From positions 434,001-498,000 of the forward strand of contig CAVPDZ010000010.1 of assembly GCA_963702755.1 (NCBI GenBank): a stretch of 64,000 nucleotides of DNA, read 5' to 3'. Below are positions 1-10,321 of this stretch, piece by piece. The DNA comes from JAJPKK01 sp963702755 (lineage in GTDB: Bacteria; Pseudomonadota; Alphaproteobacteria; Rhizobiales; Xanthobacteraceae). A model generated the notes under the pieces. The model saw only the letters and a list, made by a program, of their open reading frames with translations, did not search any database and had not been told where the DNA came from. The position numbers were made by a program, and so were the translations under genes. The first letter of the stretch is position 1; each line of letters starts with the position of its first letter.

Positions 1-64
1 GCGAGCGCGCCCGGGGACGCCGTCGACGTCCGGCCCAGCCCAGACGACGGGGGGCAACCGATGA
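1..64 (+). CDS. hflK: HflK C-terminal tail (partial)
   Basis: Reading from base 2 gives about 20 codons of a Gly/Pro/Ser/Thr-rich tail that end in TGA at 62-64. This stop overlaps the ATG of hflC in an ATGA junction. HflK is the partner of HflC in the membrane SPFH complex that modulates FtsH, and hflK directly upstream of hflC is the standard order. Only the low-complexity tail is visible, so the identity is inferred from position and the coupled stop/start. Confidence 0.6.
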   Translation, partial: RARPGTPSTSGPAQTTGGNR

Positions 65-1002
65 AATCCGGTATTTGGGGCGGTGTTGCCGTCATCATCA
101 TCATCGTTCTGTTGATCGTTGCCGCGACATCGCTGTTCGTCGTGGAGCAGACGCAGCAGGCGCTCGTCGTCCGGCTTGGCGATCCGATCAGGACGCTTCC
201 GAACCCCGGTCTGCATACCAAAGTCCCGTTCATCGATTCGGTGATCTACGTGGACAAGCGCATTCTCGATCTCGAGAACGCGGCGCAGGAGGTCACCTGC
301 TCGGATCAGAAGCGGCTCGTGGTGGACGCCTTCGCGCGCTATCGCATCCAGGATCCGCTCTTGTTCTACAGGAGCGTAAGTACCATCGAGGGCGCCAATT
401 CGCGGCTTTCGACCTTGCTCAACTCCGCGCTGCGCCGTGTGCTCGGCGAAGTGACGCTGATCAACGTCGTCCGCGACGAGCGGGAAGTGCTGATGGGGCG
501 CGTGCGCGCGCAGCTTGATCACGAGGCGCAGGCGTTCGGCATCCAGGTGGTCGATGTGCGGATCCGGCGCGCCGACTTGCCGGAACAGAACAGCCAGGCA
601 GTCTATGCGCGCATGCAGACCGAGCGGCAGCGTGAGGCCGCCGAACTGCGCGCCCAGGGCACCCAGAAGAGCCAGGAGATCCGCGCCCGCGCCGATCGCG
701 ACGTCACCGTGACGGTCGCCGAGGCGACGGCCAAAGGCGAGCAGACCCGCGGCGAAGGCGATGCCGAGCGCAACCGCATCTTTGCCGAGGCGTTTGGCAA
801 GGACCCGAGCTTCTTTGGCTTCTATCGCTCGATGCAGGCCTACGAGGCGGGCCTGCGCCCCAATGACACGCGGCTGGTGCTGCGACCGGATTCCGATTTC
901 TTCAAATATTTCGGTGATCCGGACGGCAAGGCAGCGCCCGCGCCGAAATCAGATGGCAGGGCGCCCGCGCCGAAATCAGACTTCAAGGCGGCGCCTCAGT
1001 AA
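61..1002 (+). CDS. hflC: Protease modulator HflC (SPFH/band 7)
   Basis: The product has 313 residues, with an N-terminal membrane anchor at about 8-29 and an SPFH/band-7 domain to about residue 220. A charged Ala/Glu/Arg-rich helical stretch follows, as in HflC. With HflK it forms a periplasm-facing membrane complex that regulates FtsH proteolysis. The start ATG overlaps the putative hflK stop and follows a run of G that can act as ribosome-binding site. The C-terminus carries an imprecise duplication of the heptad APAPKSD, likely disordered. A DUF2065 gene and a Do-type protease follow, the usual alphaproteobacterial cluster. Confidence 0.95.
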   Translation: MKSGIWGGVAVIIIIVLLIVAATSLFVVEQTQQALVVRLGDPIRTLPNPGLHTKVPFIDSVIYVDKRILDLENAAQEVTCSDQKRLVVDAFARYRIQDPLLFYRSVSTIEGANSRLSTLLNSALRRVLGEVTLINVVRDEREVLMGRVRAQLDHEAQAFGIQVVDVRIRRADLPEQNSQAVYARMQTERQREAAELRAQGTQKSQEIRARADRDVTVTVAEATAKGEQTRGEGDAERNRIFAEAFGKDPSFFGFYRSMQAYEAGLRPNDTRLVLRPDSDFFKYFGDPDGKAAPAPKSDGRAPAPKSDFKAAPQ

Positions 1003-1033
1003 GGGCGCCGTTGCTTCTTCGCCGTCGATCGCA

Positions 1034-1219
1034 ATGTCGGACTTCCTGGCTGCCCTCGGGCTCGTGTTCGTCATTGAGGGGCTCGTGTTCGCGGCGTTCC
1101 CCGGTGCCGTCAAGCGGGCGGTCGCCGCGATGATCGAAACCCCGGACCAAGGGCTGCGGACCATCGGGCTCGCGAGCGCCGTGCTCGGCCTGGTCGTCCT
1201 CTGGCTCGTGCGCGGATGA
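1034..1219 (+). CDS. DUF2065 small membrane protein
   Basis: This 61-residue protein has two hydrophobic helices (about 5-25 and 42-59) separated by a short polar loop containing ETPDQGLR, typical of DUF2065. Homologues sit between hflC and a Do protease in many alphaproteobacteria, as here (31 bp after hflC). The ATG at 1034 gives the family's compact length; a longer in-frame reading from 761 would run inside hflC and is rejected. Function is unknown; a role beside the HflKC complex is inferred from context only. Confidence 0.85.
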   Translation: MSDFLAALGLVFVIEGLVFAAFPGAVKRAVAAMIETPDQGLRTIGLASAVLGLVVLWLVRG

Positions 1220-1468
1220 TCGCCCGCGCGCCAGAGCTTTTGTGTCTTTCTCGTCCTTGTCACTGCAACGTGAATAGTCTCAACAAGATGCTGGCTCTCC
1301 TGCAACCTATTGGAATTGGGCCGACAAGTCGCCATTCCGCCGGAATCTGAACGTATTCAGATCCGGTGATTACGCACTTGCGCAGTGCCGTGCGCAGGCG
1401 CACTGTGACCTATTGCTCCCGCGGGAATCATCATTTTCGCTGTGGGACTTACCGGAGAATTGCTGCCC

Positions 1469-2989
<1,521 letters not shown>

Positions 2990-3006
2990 GCACAGCGACC
3001 TGTAGG

Positions 3007-3089
3007 GGCGGGATCGCCGCAAGGCCTATCCCGCCGTCGGTCCGCCGGGCGATCGGTCAAGCGGCGGATTACGCTACGCTAATCCGCCC
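3007..3089. repeat. Two REP-like hairpins between convergent genes
   Basis: Between the convergent 3' ends of the Do protease and serB lie two inverted repeats. One has GGCGGGAT (3007-3014) facing ATCCCGCC (3028-3035). The other has GGCGGATTA (3063-3071) facing TAATCCGCC (3080-3088). The second belongs to the same style of dispersed element as those at 12202 and 55501. They may also terminate transcription from either side, but neither has a T-run. Confidence 0.6.
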
Positions 3090-4010
3090 TACGGCCCCGG
3101 TTCACCATCGATAAATTCCTCGCGGCGATAGCCTTGCGCGTAGAGGAGCGCGGTGAGGTCGCCGTGGTCGATGCGAGCGCTGGCGGCATCCGCCACCATG
3201 GGCTTCGCGTGGTAGGCGACGCCGAGGCCGGCGGCGCTGATCATCAACAGGTCGTTGGCGCCGTCTCCGACCACCAGCGTATCGTCGTGGCCTAGGTCGA
3301 GGCGGCTGCGCAGTTCGACGAGCGTGTTGAGCTTGGCTTCGCGCCCGAGGATCGGCTCGGCGACGTTGCCGGAGAAGCGCCCGTCCTCCCCGATGACGAG
3401 CGTGTTGCCGCGGTTTTCCTCAAATCCGATCCGCGTCGGCGATCGGATTCGTGAATGCCGTGAACCCCCCGGACACGAGACACGTGTACGCGCCCGCGCG
3501 GCGCATGGTGAGGACGAGCGTGCGCCCTCCGGGCGTGAGCGAGATTCGGTTCGCAATCACTTCCTCGATGATGGAGCCCGGCAGCCCGGCAAGCAGCGCG
3601 ACGCGCTCGCGCAGCGCCGGCGCGAATTCGATCTCGCCGCGCATGGCGCGCTCCGTGATCGCCGCGACCCGGGCCCGGTGGCCGACGAAGTCGGCAAGTT
3701 CGTCGACGCACTCCTGGCCGATCATGGTGGAATCCATGTCGGCGAGGAGAAGCCGCTTGCGGCGTGAGCGCGTGTTCTGCACGACGATATCGACCGGCAC
3801 CGCCCCGAGCGCCGCGCGCACGCGCGCTGCCAGGGCCCGGTTGTCGGTGTTGTCGTTTTCGCCGGCGGCGCTAAACGGAATGTCGATCGCGGTGCCGGGA
3901 TTGAGCCACGCGGATGCGGCGGCGCCCGGCAACGCGTCGGCCGCGGCGCGGGCGAGCGCATCGGTGATCGGGTGAGCCGGAGTCGCAATCAAGGTGGCGA
4001 CGTGGGTCAT
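3089..4010 (-). CDS. serB: Phosphoserine phosphatase SerB (frameshifted)
   Basis: The N-terminal part (4010 to about 3425) holds HAD motif I DMDST (residues 91-95), with the nucleophile and acid/base aspartates. The C-terminal part lies in another frame and carries GDGANDLLMI, the HAD motif III/IV region, and ends near 3089. The two halves join cleanly at a single-base shift near 3420-3435, where the family reads GGFT..FT..IA...GF. SerB dephosphorylates phosphoserine in the last step of serine synthesis. It is divergent from miaA, with its start codon inside a 14-bp tandem repeat. A sequence error is the simplest explanation of the shift. Confidence 0.88.
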
Positions 4011-4040
4011 GAGACGTGGGTCATGAGACGTGAGTCATGA
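3999..4040. repeat. Three tandem 14-bp repeats at the serB/miaA start codons
   Basis: Units at 3999-4012, 4013-4026 and 4027-4040 read GACGTGGGTCATGA, identical in the first two and with one change in the third. Each unit contains a minus-strand ATG. The innermost is the serB start. The outer two open five-codon frames (MTHVS) whose TGA overlaps the next ATG. The GTG candidate start of miaA lies in the third unit. Confidence 0.9.
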
Positions 4041-4041
4041 A

Positions 4042-4968
4042 ATGAGCGCCGCGCGGGCCAAAACAGCCGTGCTTATCGCAGGGCCGACTGCGAGCGGCAA
4101 GTCGGCGCTCGCGCTCGCGATTGCGGAACGCCTCGGCGGCGTCGTGATCAACGCCAATTCCATGCAGGTCTATCGCGACCTCAAGATCATCACCGCGCGG
4201 CCGGGAGCAGAGGAGGAAGCGCGCGCGCCGCATCTTCTCTACGGCCACGTCGACGCGGCGGAGAATTACTCGGTCGGCCGCTACCTTGCCGATGCGGAGC
4301 GCGCGCTTGACGAGGCGCGTCGCCTCGCTCGCGTGCCGATCTTCGTCGGCGGCACCGGCCTCTACTTCAAGAGCCTGACTGCGGGGCTTGCGGCGATTCC
4401 GCCGGTGCCGCCTGATATCCGCGCGGCCGTGCGCGCACGGATCGAGGCTGAGGGCGCGCCGGCGCTCCACGCCGAACTCGCGAAGCGCGACCCGGTGACG
4501 GCCGCGCGGCTGCGGCCGGCCGACCGACCGCGTATTGCGCGCGCCCTCGAAGTCTTAGAAGCGACGGGCCGCTCGATCACCGACTGGCATAGCGAAGGCA
4601 TGGCGCCGCTGCTCGATCCGGCCCGCGTCGCGCGCATCTTTCTCAGCCCCGACCGGGCGGTGCTCTATCGCCGCATCGACGCACGTTTCGACGCGATGCT
4701 GGCGGCGGGCGCGCTCGAGGAGGTCCGCGCCCTCGCGGCGCGCCATCTCGATCCGCTGCTGCCCGCGATGAAAGCGCACGGAGTGCCGTGGCTCATCCGC
4801 TTCCTTGAAGGCACGATCGCGCTCGAGGCTGCTGCAGAGGAGGCGAAGAAGGACACCCGGCATTATGCCAAGCGCCAGTTCACGTGGTTTCGTCATCAAC
4901 TGGCCGACTGGCCTCGCGTTGCCCCCGAGGCGGCATTCGATGCGTTGATGGCCGAACTCGCCCGCTGA
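4042..4968 (+). CDS. miaA: tRNA dimethylallyltransferase MiaA
   Basis: The protein has 308 residues with the P-loop GPTASGKS at 14-21, the NANSMQVY substrate motif and the GGTGLYF motif typical of MiaA. It transfers the dimethylallyl group of DMAPP to the N6 of A37 in tRNAs reading UNN codons. The ATG at 4042 is chosen; a GTG at 4030 would add four residues and lies in the tandem repeat. Its 3' end overlaps the convergent MsrQ-like gene by 73 bp. The head-to-head spacing to serB is only about 31 bp, so promoters must lie within the coding regions or the repeat. Confidence 0.93.
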   Translation: MSAARAKTAVLIAGPTASGKSALALAIAERLGGVVINANSMQVYRDLKIITARPGAEEEARAPHLLYGHVDAAENYSVGRYLADAERALDEARRLARVPIFVGGTGLYFKSLTAGLAAIPPVPPDIRAAVRARIEAEGAPALHAELAKRDPVTAARLRPADRPRIARALEVLEATGRSITDWHSEGMAPLLDPARVARIFLSPDRAVLYRRIDARFDAMLAAGALEEVRALAARHLDPLLPAMKAHGVPWLIRFLEGTIALEAAAEEAKKDTRHYAKRQFTWFRHQLADWPRVAPEAAFDALMAELAR

Positions 4969-5801
4969 GGCACGCCCCATCGCCATGTCGCGAGCGCGGC
5001 GATGGAGCCCGCGATCAGCACCCACCAGGCGGGACGCCAGCCGAAATCCGCGTCGAACTGCGCGGCGAGAACGCGCCACGGATCGATGCCGGTCATCGCG
5101 GCGTGCCAAGCGACCTCGGCGGCCGCCGTCAGGGTGCCCGCCGCGAGCGCCAACAGCGCAAGCCGCGGCGCTGACGTATCGCGGCCTCGCCGCTGCAGCA
5201 GCCGATAGCCGACCAGCCAGGCGAGGAGGCCGAGCATCAGCATCGGCTCGAATGTGTCGGTGCGCGACCGCAGCATGAAATGCACGAGCGCGAGCGCCGC
5301 GGTCGCATAGACGAAGCGGTGCAGCTTCGCCCAGCGCACGCCGCCGAGCGCGACCACGGCCCGATCGCTCGACGTCGCGGCAAGCACCGCAAGTCCGATG
5401 GTCGCGACCGTGCCGATGGTGAGATAGAGGCGGAGCACCAGTTCGAGGCCGATCCGGCTCCACGCGAATTGCTGGTCGAGCACATAGAGGCCGATGTGGA
5501 TGAGCGTGAAGCCGAAGGCGCCAAGCCCGAGAATGCGCCGCGTGCGCAAGAGGCGCGGCGCCGCGAAAATGCGACGCGCCGGACTGACGAAGAGCGTCAG
5601 CCAGAAGAGCCGCAGCGCCCAGTCGCCGCTGTCGCGCACCGCCTGATGGACCGCTCGCACGCCGAGGTCGCCGTCATAGGCGAGATAGGCGAGCCACAGC
5701 GCCGGCGCGATGACGATGGCGCAGGCCGCAATCTTCTCGGGCTGCCAGCGCGCTTCGTGTCCACGCGCGGGCGAGGCCGGCACGGCGCCCGTCGCGCTCA
5801 T
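4896..5801 (-). CDS. Ferric reductase-like transmembrane protein (MsrQ/YedZ-like)
   Basis: This 301-residue, strongly hydrophobic protein has about six membrane helices and histidines H102 (LIHIGLY), H161 (KLHRF) and H174 (ALVHFML) in helices, the pattern of haem-coordinating ferric-reductase-like domains such as MsrQ. MsrQ passes electrons to the periplasmic methionine sulfoxide reductase MsrP, but no msrP is adjacent, so that partnership is not shown. The protein is longer than usual MsrQ because of two extra C-terminal helices. Its ATG overlaps the stop of the upstream DUF155 gene by 4 bp, indicating co-translation. Confidence 0.75.
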   Translation of the reverse strand: MSATGAVPASPARGHEARWQPEKIAACAIVIAPALWLAYLAYDGDLGVRAVHQAVRDSGDWALRLFWLTLFVSPARRIFAAPRLLRTRRILGLGAFGFTLIHIGLYVLDQQFAWSRIGLELVLRLYLTIGTVATIGLAVLAATSSDRAVVALGGVRWAKLHRFVYATAALALVHFMLRSRTDTFEPMLMLGLLAWLVGYRLLQRRGRDTSAPRLALLALAAGTLTAAAEVAWHAAMTGIDPWRVLAAQFDADFGWRPAWWVLIAGSIAALATWRWGVPQRASSAINASNAASGATRGQSAS

Positions 5802-6610
5802 TTGATGCGGATGAAGAGATCGTAGAAAGCGATCAGGACTTCGACCACGATGAGCGCAACAATCATGGCCTCGAGTCGCACGCTGCGCTCGGTGTCGATG
5901 ATGTCGGTGAGGGCCTGCGTCGTCTGGTCGACGATCGCAAGCTTGTGGCCGAGCGCGTTCGCCCGCTCCTTGAGCTCATATTCGTCGGCGAGCCGCGCGA
6001 ACAGTCGCTCGAGATCGCTGCGATCCCACAGCACGTCCGGTTTCTCCTCGATCGCGACGCGGCCGGAAATGCGTTGGTGGACGAGCAGCGTCTGGCCGAT
6101 CAGCCGCAGCATGCGACGGCGGTTGAACGGCGCTTGGCCGGTCTGCGCGAGGCGCGTCGCGAACGGCTCGACCAGTTCGAGCACCTTGTTGACCTCGCGT
6201 TCGTCGCGCACGAGGGCGACGTTCTTGGCGAGCACGTCGGCGACCACCAGCAGCCGCGGCGGGGTCAAATCCTTCACGGTGATCGGACCGCCGGTCGTCA
6301 CCTGGTCGTCGCGATCGGGCACGATGTCGATCGTCGCGACCTCGTCCTCGATCTTGTCGTACGGACCGATGACGCGCGGGCGGATGCCGCGCAGCACCTC
6401 ATCCTCCTCGATCGGCGACAGCCCGAGCAGCACGACGACGCCGTAGCGCATCAGCACCGCATAGCCGGCGTTGCCGACGCGGAACGCGAGCGGCGCGGTC
6501 GAGATCACGTCGCTGCGCTCGAGCCCCGCCGTGTCGATGCGTTCGCCGAGCAGCATGGCGCGCGCGGTGCAGCGCGTGACAGGCAAGGGAAGGGGTGTCG
6601 GTTCCGGCAT
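5798..6610 (-). CDS. RMD1/DUF155 family protein
   Basis: This 270-residue protein has the DUF155 (RMND1/Rmd1/Sif2) layout: an N-terminal alpha/beta part, a charged helical region with VRDEREVNKVLE and KPDVLWD, and one C-terminal membrane helix at about 247-267 followed by a short basic tail. Eukaryotic members are mitochondrial membrane proteins; the bacterial role is unknown. It is the first gene of a two-gene minus-strand operon with the MsrQ-like protein. Confidence 0.85.
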   Translation of the reverse strand: MPEPTPLPLPVTRCTARAMLLGERIDTAGLERSDVISTAPLAFRVGNAGYAVLMRYGVVVLLGLSPIEEDEVLRGIRPRVIGPYDKIEDEVATIDIVPDRDDQVTTGGPITVKDLTPPRLLVVADVLAKNVALVRDEREVNKVLELVEPFATRLAQTGQAPFNRRRMLRLIGQTLLVHQRISGRVAIEEKPDVLWDRSDLERLFARLADEYELKERANALGHKLAIVDQTTQALTDIIDTERSVRLEAMIVALIVVEVLIAFYDLFIRIK

Positions 6611-6979
6611 GGCAGGAGGTTAAATCATTATCCGGTCAGCTTTAACCGCCCTGCGGGGCCACGGTCGGATCGTACTTAATGGGCGGCGGAGCGGTGGGGT
6701 CGAGCATAGCTGGATTGTGTTGCGGTAGGCTGGCATAGCCTCTTCTCAATCACAAAACGGTGATATACATATAACGCAACCGCTGCCAAAAAATCGGGAG
6801 CGTGCCGAAATCCCGATCGTCACAAAGGGCAGAATCCCTCGCCTGCGGCAGGCGCGCAAACCCTTTCAAACGCCGGTGCTTTTTCGGCGTCAATTGATCG
6901 AGCCGATCACTGGCTCGCGGCGGCGGCCGCCGGACCATCCGCCGGGCCGACGAACCTCAAAAGGTCACAGGGGAAATAA
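6611..6979. other. Intergenic region, divergent promoters expected
   Basis: These 369 bp separate the divergent DUF155 and DUF6152 genes. The segment around 6755-6780 is more AT-rich than the surroundings and holds TATACATATAAC, a possible -10 region without a convincing -35. A weak 62-codon minus-strand frame at 6750-6938 has no recognisable features and is not called. Confidence 0.4.
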
Positions 6980-7363
6980 ATGAACTCAAAGAGGAAATCG
7001 CTTCTGGTCGGTGCAGCCCTTCTTGCTCTGGGCGGAACGGCGCTCGCGCATCACTCGTTTGCCATGTTCGATCAGGAACACCCGGTCGAATTGAGCGGCA
7101 CCGTGAAGGAATGGAAGTACACGGCACCGCACGCCTTCATCATCCTGGAAGTCAAGGAATCCGACGGCACCAGCCAGGTCTGGAGCCTCGAAGGCGGCGC
7201 GCCGAGCGGTCTCATTCGCGACGGCTGGACGAGCAAGACGCTCAAGCCGGGTGATGAGGTCAAGCTGGAGGTCCACCCGCTGCGCAGCGGCGCCCCGGGT
7301 GGCTCGTGGAACGTCGGCAAGATCAAGTTCAAGAGCGGCGAGCCAATCGTCGTCACGCACTGA
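6980..7363 (+). CDS. DUF6152 family secreted protein
   Basis: This 127-residue protein has a signal peptide ending near ALA-HHSF. It then has the family's HHSFAMFD start and a compact beta-rich domain with WKYTAPHAFI and LKPGDEVKLEVHPL. Such proteins are common in soil alpha- and betaproteobacteria; the function is unknown, and the His-rich N-terminus might bind metal (inference). A good ribosome-binding site (AGGGGA) precedes the ATG, and a strong terminator follows, so it is probably monocistronic. Confidence 0.85.
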   Translation: MNSKRKSLLVGAALLALGGTALAHHSFAMFDQEHPVELSGTVKEWKYTAPHAFIILEVKESDGTSQVWSLEGGAPSGLIRDGWTSKTLKPGDEVKLEVHPLRSGAPGGSWNVGKIKFKSGEPIVVTH

Positions 7364-7381
7364 CGCATCGTCATCTCAAGG

Positions 7382-7417
7382 AAGCGCGCTCGCCGGAAGG
7401 CGGGCGCGCTTTTTTTG
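7382..7417 (+). terminator. Rho-independent terminator
   Basis: A 13-bp stem (left arm 7382-7394, loop GGAA-like at 7395-7398, right arm 7399-7411) with one G-T wobble is followed by a run of seven T. It lies 19 bp after the DUF6152 stop. Confidence 0.9.
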
Positions 7418-7897
7418 TCTCGCGATGTTCGGAGCGAGGAGGCGGCAGGACGAGGCGCGAACGCGGCGCGTGACCGCAAGCACGACCCTGTCGTGCGGCC
7501 GCAAATGGCCCCCCACACATGCAAGTTTTCCCTGAGAACAGGGAAAATAACAGGGAATCCTAAAAATCGGCCTTCCGCCGGCGCATGGCTCCGCAATTCA
7601 CGCAGCAGTTTCAAGACCGTAGTCCAAATCAAAACCGCGACCCCGGCCGACAGAACAGCGTAATCCTTGGCGGAAACAGGGAATTCTGCGCTCGCGAGCC
7701 ATAAAAGCGGTCTTTCATCCAGTGCGGCGGCAATGTCGCAGTCATACTATAGGACTATTCCTATAGCGTCAATCGCCGTTTTGTGCCGCATGCCGTCGCG
7801 ACGCCGGCTTGATTTGAAGCAGGAGGCAGGCCGGCGGTGAAAGTCGCGTAGTGCTGCCGCGATCACGCCTCCGGCTGGAACGTGCAGGACGGGCGCG
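7418..7897. other. Intergenic region with relic-like sequence and two inverted repeats
   Basis: There is no credible gene. TTTTCCCTG (7526-7534) faces CAGGGAAAA (7539-7547), and ACAGGG-type words recur nearby. CTATAGGA (7747-7754) faces TCCTATAG (7759-7766), resembling a regulator operator. No adjacent gene starts here, since both flanking genes end towards the region, so a gene may have been lost. Confidence 0.5.
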
Positions 7898-8437
7898 TCA
7901 CGGCCCCTGTCGATGCGGCAGCGGCACGTCGAAGCAGCAGTTCACCATCCCGATCAGCGCGTAGTATCCGCATAAGGTGACGATCTCGATCAGGCCGGGC
8001 ACGCCGAATTTCGCGATGGCCGCGTCCTGCAAGGGCGCGGGGATGGAGCGATAGGCAAAGGCGCAGTCGGTTAGCTGATCGACCATGTCGAACGGCGCGG
8101 CAAAATTTTTGGACCCCGCCGCGATGCCGTCGATGAGCGCATCGGACAGGCCGGCGGCGCGGGCCGATGCGATGTGGTCGGCCCATTCGAAGGCGACGCC
8201 CGAGCGCTTCGCCGAAAGCAAGACAACGAACTGGTAGATCTCGCGCGGCAATGCCGATTCAAACTTGTAGTAGTAGCCGAGCTGCTCGATCAGCTTCGCC
8301 AGCTGAGGATGGTTGAGGAGCGGAATATAGGGCCCGAGATGATCGATTCCCTTCGACCGCCGCCTTGCGAGGATATCTTGGTAGATCGCGCGGCCTTCGC
8401 CGGTAAGCGTCGCCGTGGGATCGGGCAGGGCCGCCAT
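7898..8437 (-). CDS. Carboxymuconolactone decarboxylase (CMD) family protein
   Basis: This 179-residue all-helical protein has the CMD/AhpD fold signature around FVVLLSAKRSGVAFEWADH. The position where AhpD carries its redox CxxC is occupied by Gly, Val, Ala and Phe, so it is not an AhpD-like disulfide enzyme; it resembles the decarboxylase or hydrolase-like branch. It begins 12 bp after the stop of the upstream ThDP-dependent enzyme on the same strand, suggesting one operon and a shared catabolic substrate (inference). Confidence 0.82.
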   Translation of the reverse strand: MAALPDPTATLTGEGRAIYQDILARRRSKGIDHLGPYIPLLNHPQLAKLIEQLGYYYKFESALPREIYQFVVLLSAKRSGVAFEWADHIASARAAGLSDALIDGIAAGSKNFAAPFDMVDQLTDCAFAYRSIPAPLQDAAIAKFGVPGLIEIVTLCGYYALIGMVNCCFDVPLPHRQGP

Positions 8438-8449
8438 GATCGCCTCCGT

Positions 8450-10163
8450 TCACTCGTGATAGGACCACGCCCGCGCCCCGGCGCTGAAGTCATAGACCGG
8501 CGTCGGACAGTTCTTGTCGGCCTTCACGTCGATCAGCACCGTAGTGTTGGCACCGACGGCCTTTGCGAAGGTGTCGTCGAGAGTCGCGGGATCGTCGACC
8601 GTCATGCCCTGCGCGCCGAGCGCGCGTGCAAAGCCCGCCCAGTCGTGGTCAGGCAGCGACGTCAACTCCGAGGGCAGTGCGCCGAACTGGTGTGCCCGCA
8701 GCCAGACGTTGCCCAGCGCGCCGTTGTTGAGCACCATGAAGATGATCGGCAGGCGATAGCGGGCAGCCGTCTGCACATCCATGCCATGCATGTGCATGCA
8801 GCCGTCCCCGGTGATGACCGCGACACGGCGATTTGGCTGCGCGCATTGCACGCCGACGGCCGCGGGGATTGCCCAGCCCATCGGGCCAAGATTGGTCGCT
8901 GAGATATACGTGCGCGGCGCGTAGGCGCTCCAGTAATGTCCGGCGAAGGCCCGATGCGCGCCAGAGTCGATGAGTACGATGCCGTCGCGCGGAAGGGCTT
9001 TGCGTAGCGCAGTCACCGCTGCCGCGGGGTGGATCGGCTTAGTCGTCCGGTGGCAATTCTCGGTGTCATAGAGCCGCGGTCCAGCCTTGACCGATTTGAC
9101 CCACGCCTCGCGAACGGGCGTACTCTGCGTGAGCGCGCCGACGACGCCATGGTCCGCACGGCTCAGCAATTCGAGAAAGGCGCGGCCGCTTCCGAGCACG
9201 ACGTGGCCGGCTTGGCCCTGGGACGTCATCTCCTCCATGTCGGTGTTGACGTGGATCATCAGCGCTTTCGACTTGTCGCGCAGCGTCCAATGCATGGAGT
9301 CGCGTTCATTAAGGCCGGACCCGACGATGAGCAGCGCCTCGAGGTCGCCGCTGAGGAGCGCCGCGGTCGCGTGGCGCGTCCCGGCATAGCCGAACACGCC
9401 GAGCGACAGCGCATGGTCTTCGGGAAACACCCCCTTGGCGCGCAGTGTCGTTGCGACGGGGAGCGACCAGCGCTCCGCTACGGTGCGCAGCACCGCCGCC
9501 GCGGAATCGTGCTCGATACCGGCGCCGGCGAGGATCGCGATGCGTGCGCTCTTGCCTAACAGCGGCGATCGCCTTCTCTGCGGCGGACACGCTGAGCGGC
9601 GCCGCCTCCGCGAAATAATTGGAGACCGGGACGTAGGCTGCCGCGCACTCCTGCATCATCGCATCATGCGTGATCGACAGATGCACCGGCCCGCTCGGCT
9701 GCGCCAGCATCGTCGTCAGGCCGTGGCGGAGCCAATGGTTGAGGTTCTTGGCGCTCGCGACGGTCATGGAGAGGCGCGTAACCGGCCGCATGATCGCGGT
9801 ATCGTCGAGCGTGGCCTGGCTTGCATCCTGAAATTCGCCGAGCCCCTCCATCTCGACCGGCACTTCGCCGCTCAGCACCAGAACGGGCGAAGCATCGGTT
9901 TTCGCCGCAGCGACGGCGGTCGCCATGTTGCAAAGGCCCGGCCCGCCGATGCCGAGCGCCGCGCCGAAGCGCCCGCTCGCGCGGGCATAGCCGTCGGCCA
10001 TGTAAGCCGCGGCCCCTTCGTGTGCGGCGACGATCGGCTTCAACTCGGGATGCCGCGCGAGCGCCGGCAGGAACGGATCGATCAGCCCGCCCGGGACCAT
10101 GAACAGATGATTGATCCCCTCGCGCACCAGCGCGTCGAGGATGAAGTCCGTGCCCGCCGCCAT
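8450..10163 (-). CDS. Thiamine diphosphate-dependent enzyme, acetolactate synthase-like (frameshifted)
   Basis: The N-terminal domain (10163 to about 9560) shows the ThDP PYR-domain glutamate motif AHEGAAAYMADGYAR and the GGPG motif. The C-terminal domain carries the ThDP/Mg signature GDGCMHMHGMDV with NNGALGN about 25 residues on. The halves lie in different frames and join near 9555-9560 (KAIAA then LLGKSARIAILAGAG). The family decarboxylates 2-oxoacids (acetolactate synthase, benzoylformate decarboxylase, sulfopyruvate decarboxylase types); the substrate cannot be read from sequence. It is followed by the CMD gene in an apparent operon. One single-base shift, probably an error. Confidence 0.85.
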
Positions 10164-10321
10164 GCCGTGTCCTTCAAAAGGCGATGCTGTGCGTCAGCGC
10201 TCCACCGGAGTCTGCGTCCGTTCGATGACGGTCGTTTGGCAGCCGCCGCACGCTCGCTTCGCTACCAACAGGGCGTAATATGGCCCTTTATTCTTATCCG
10301 ATCCTTACGGAGACCCCGCGC

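Noticed and set aside
4884..5825. Several plus-strand frames within the MsrQ-like gene
   Set aside because: They are shadows of a coherent multi-helix membrane protein on the minus strand.
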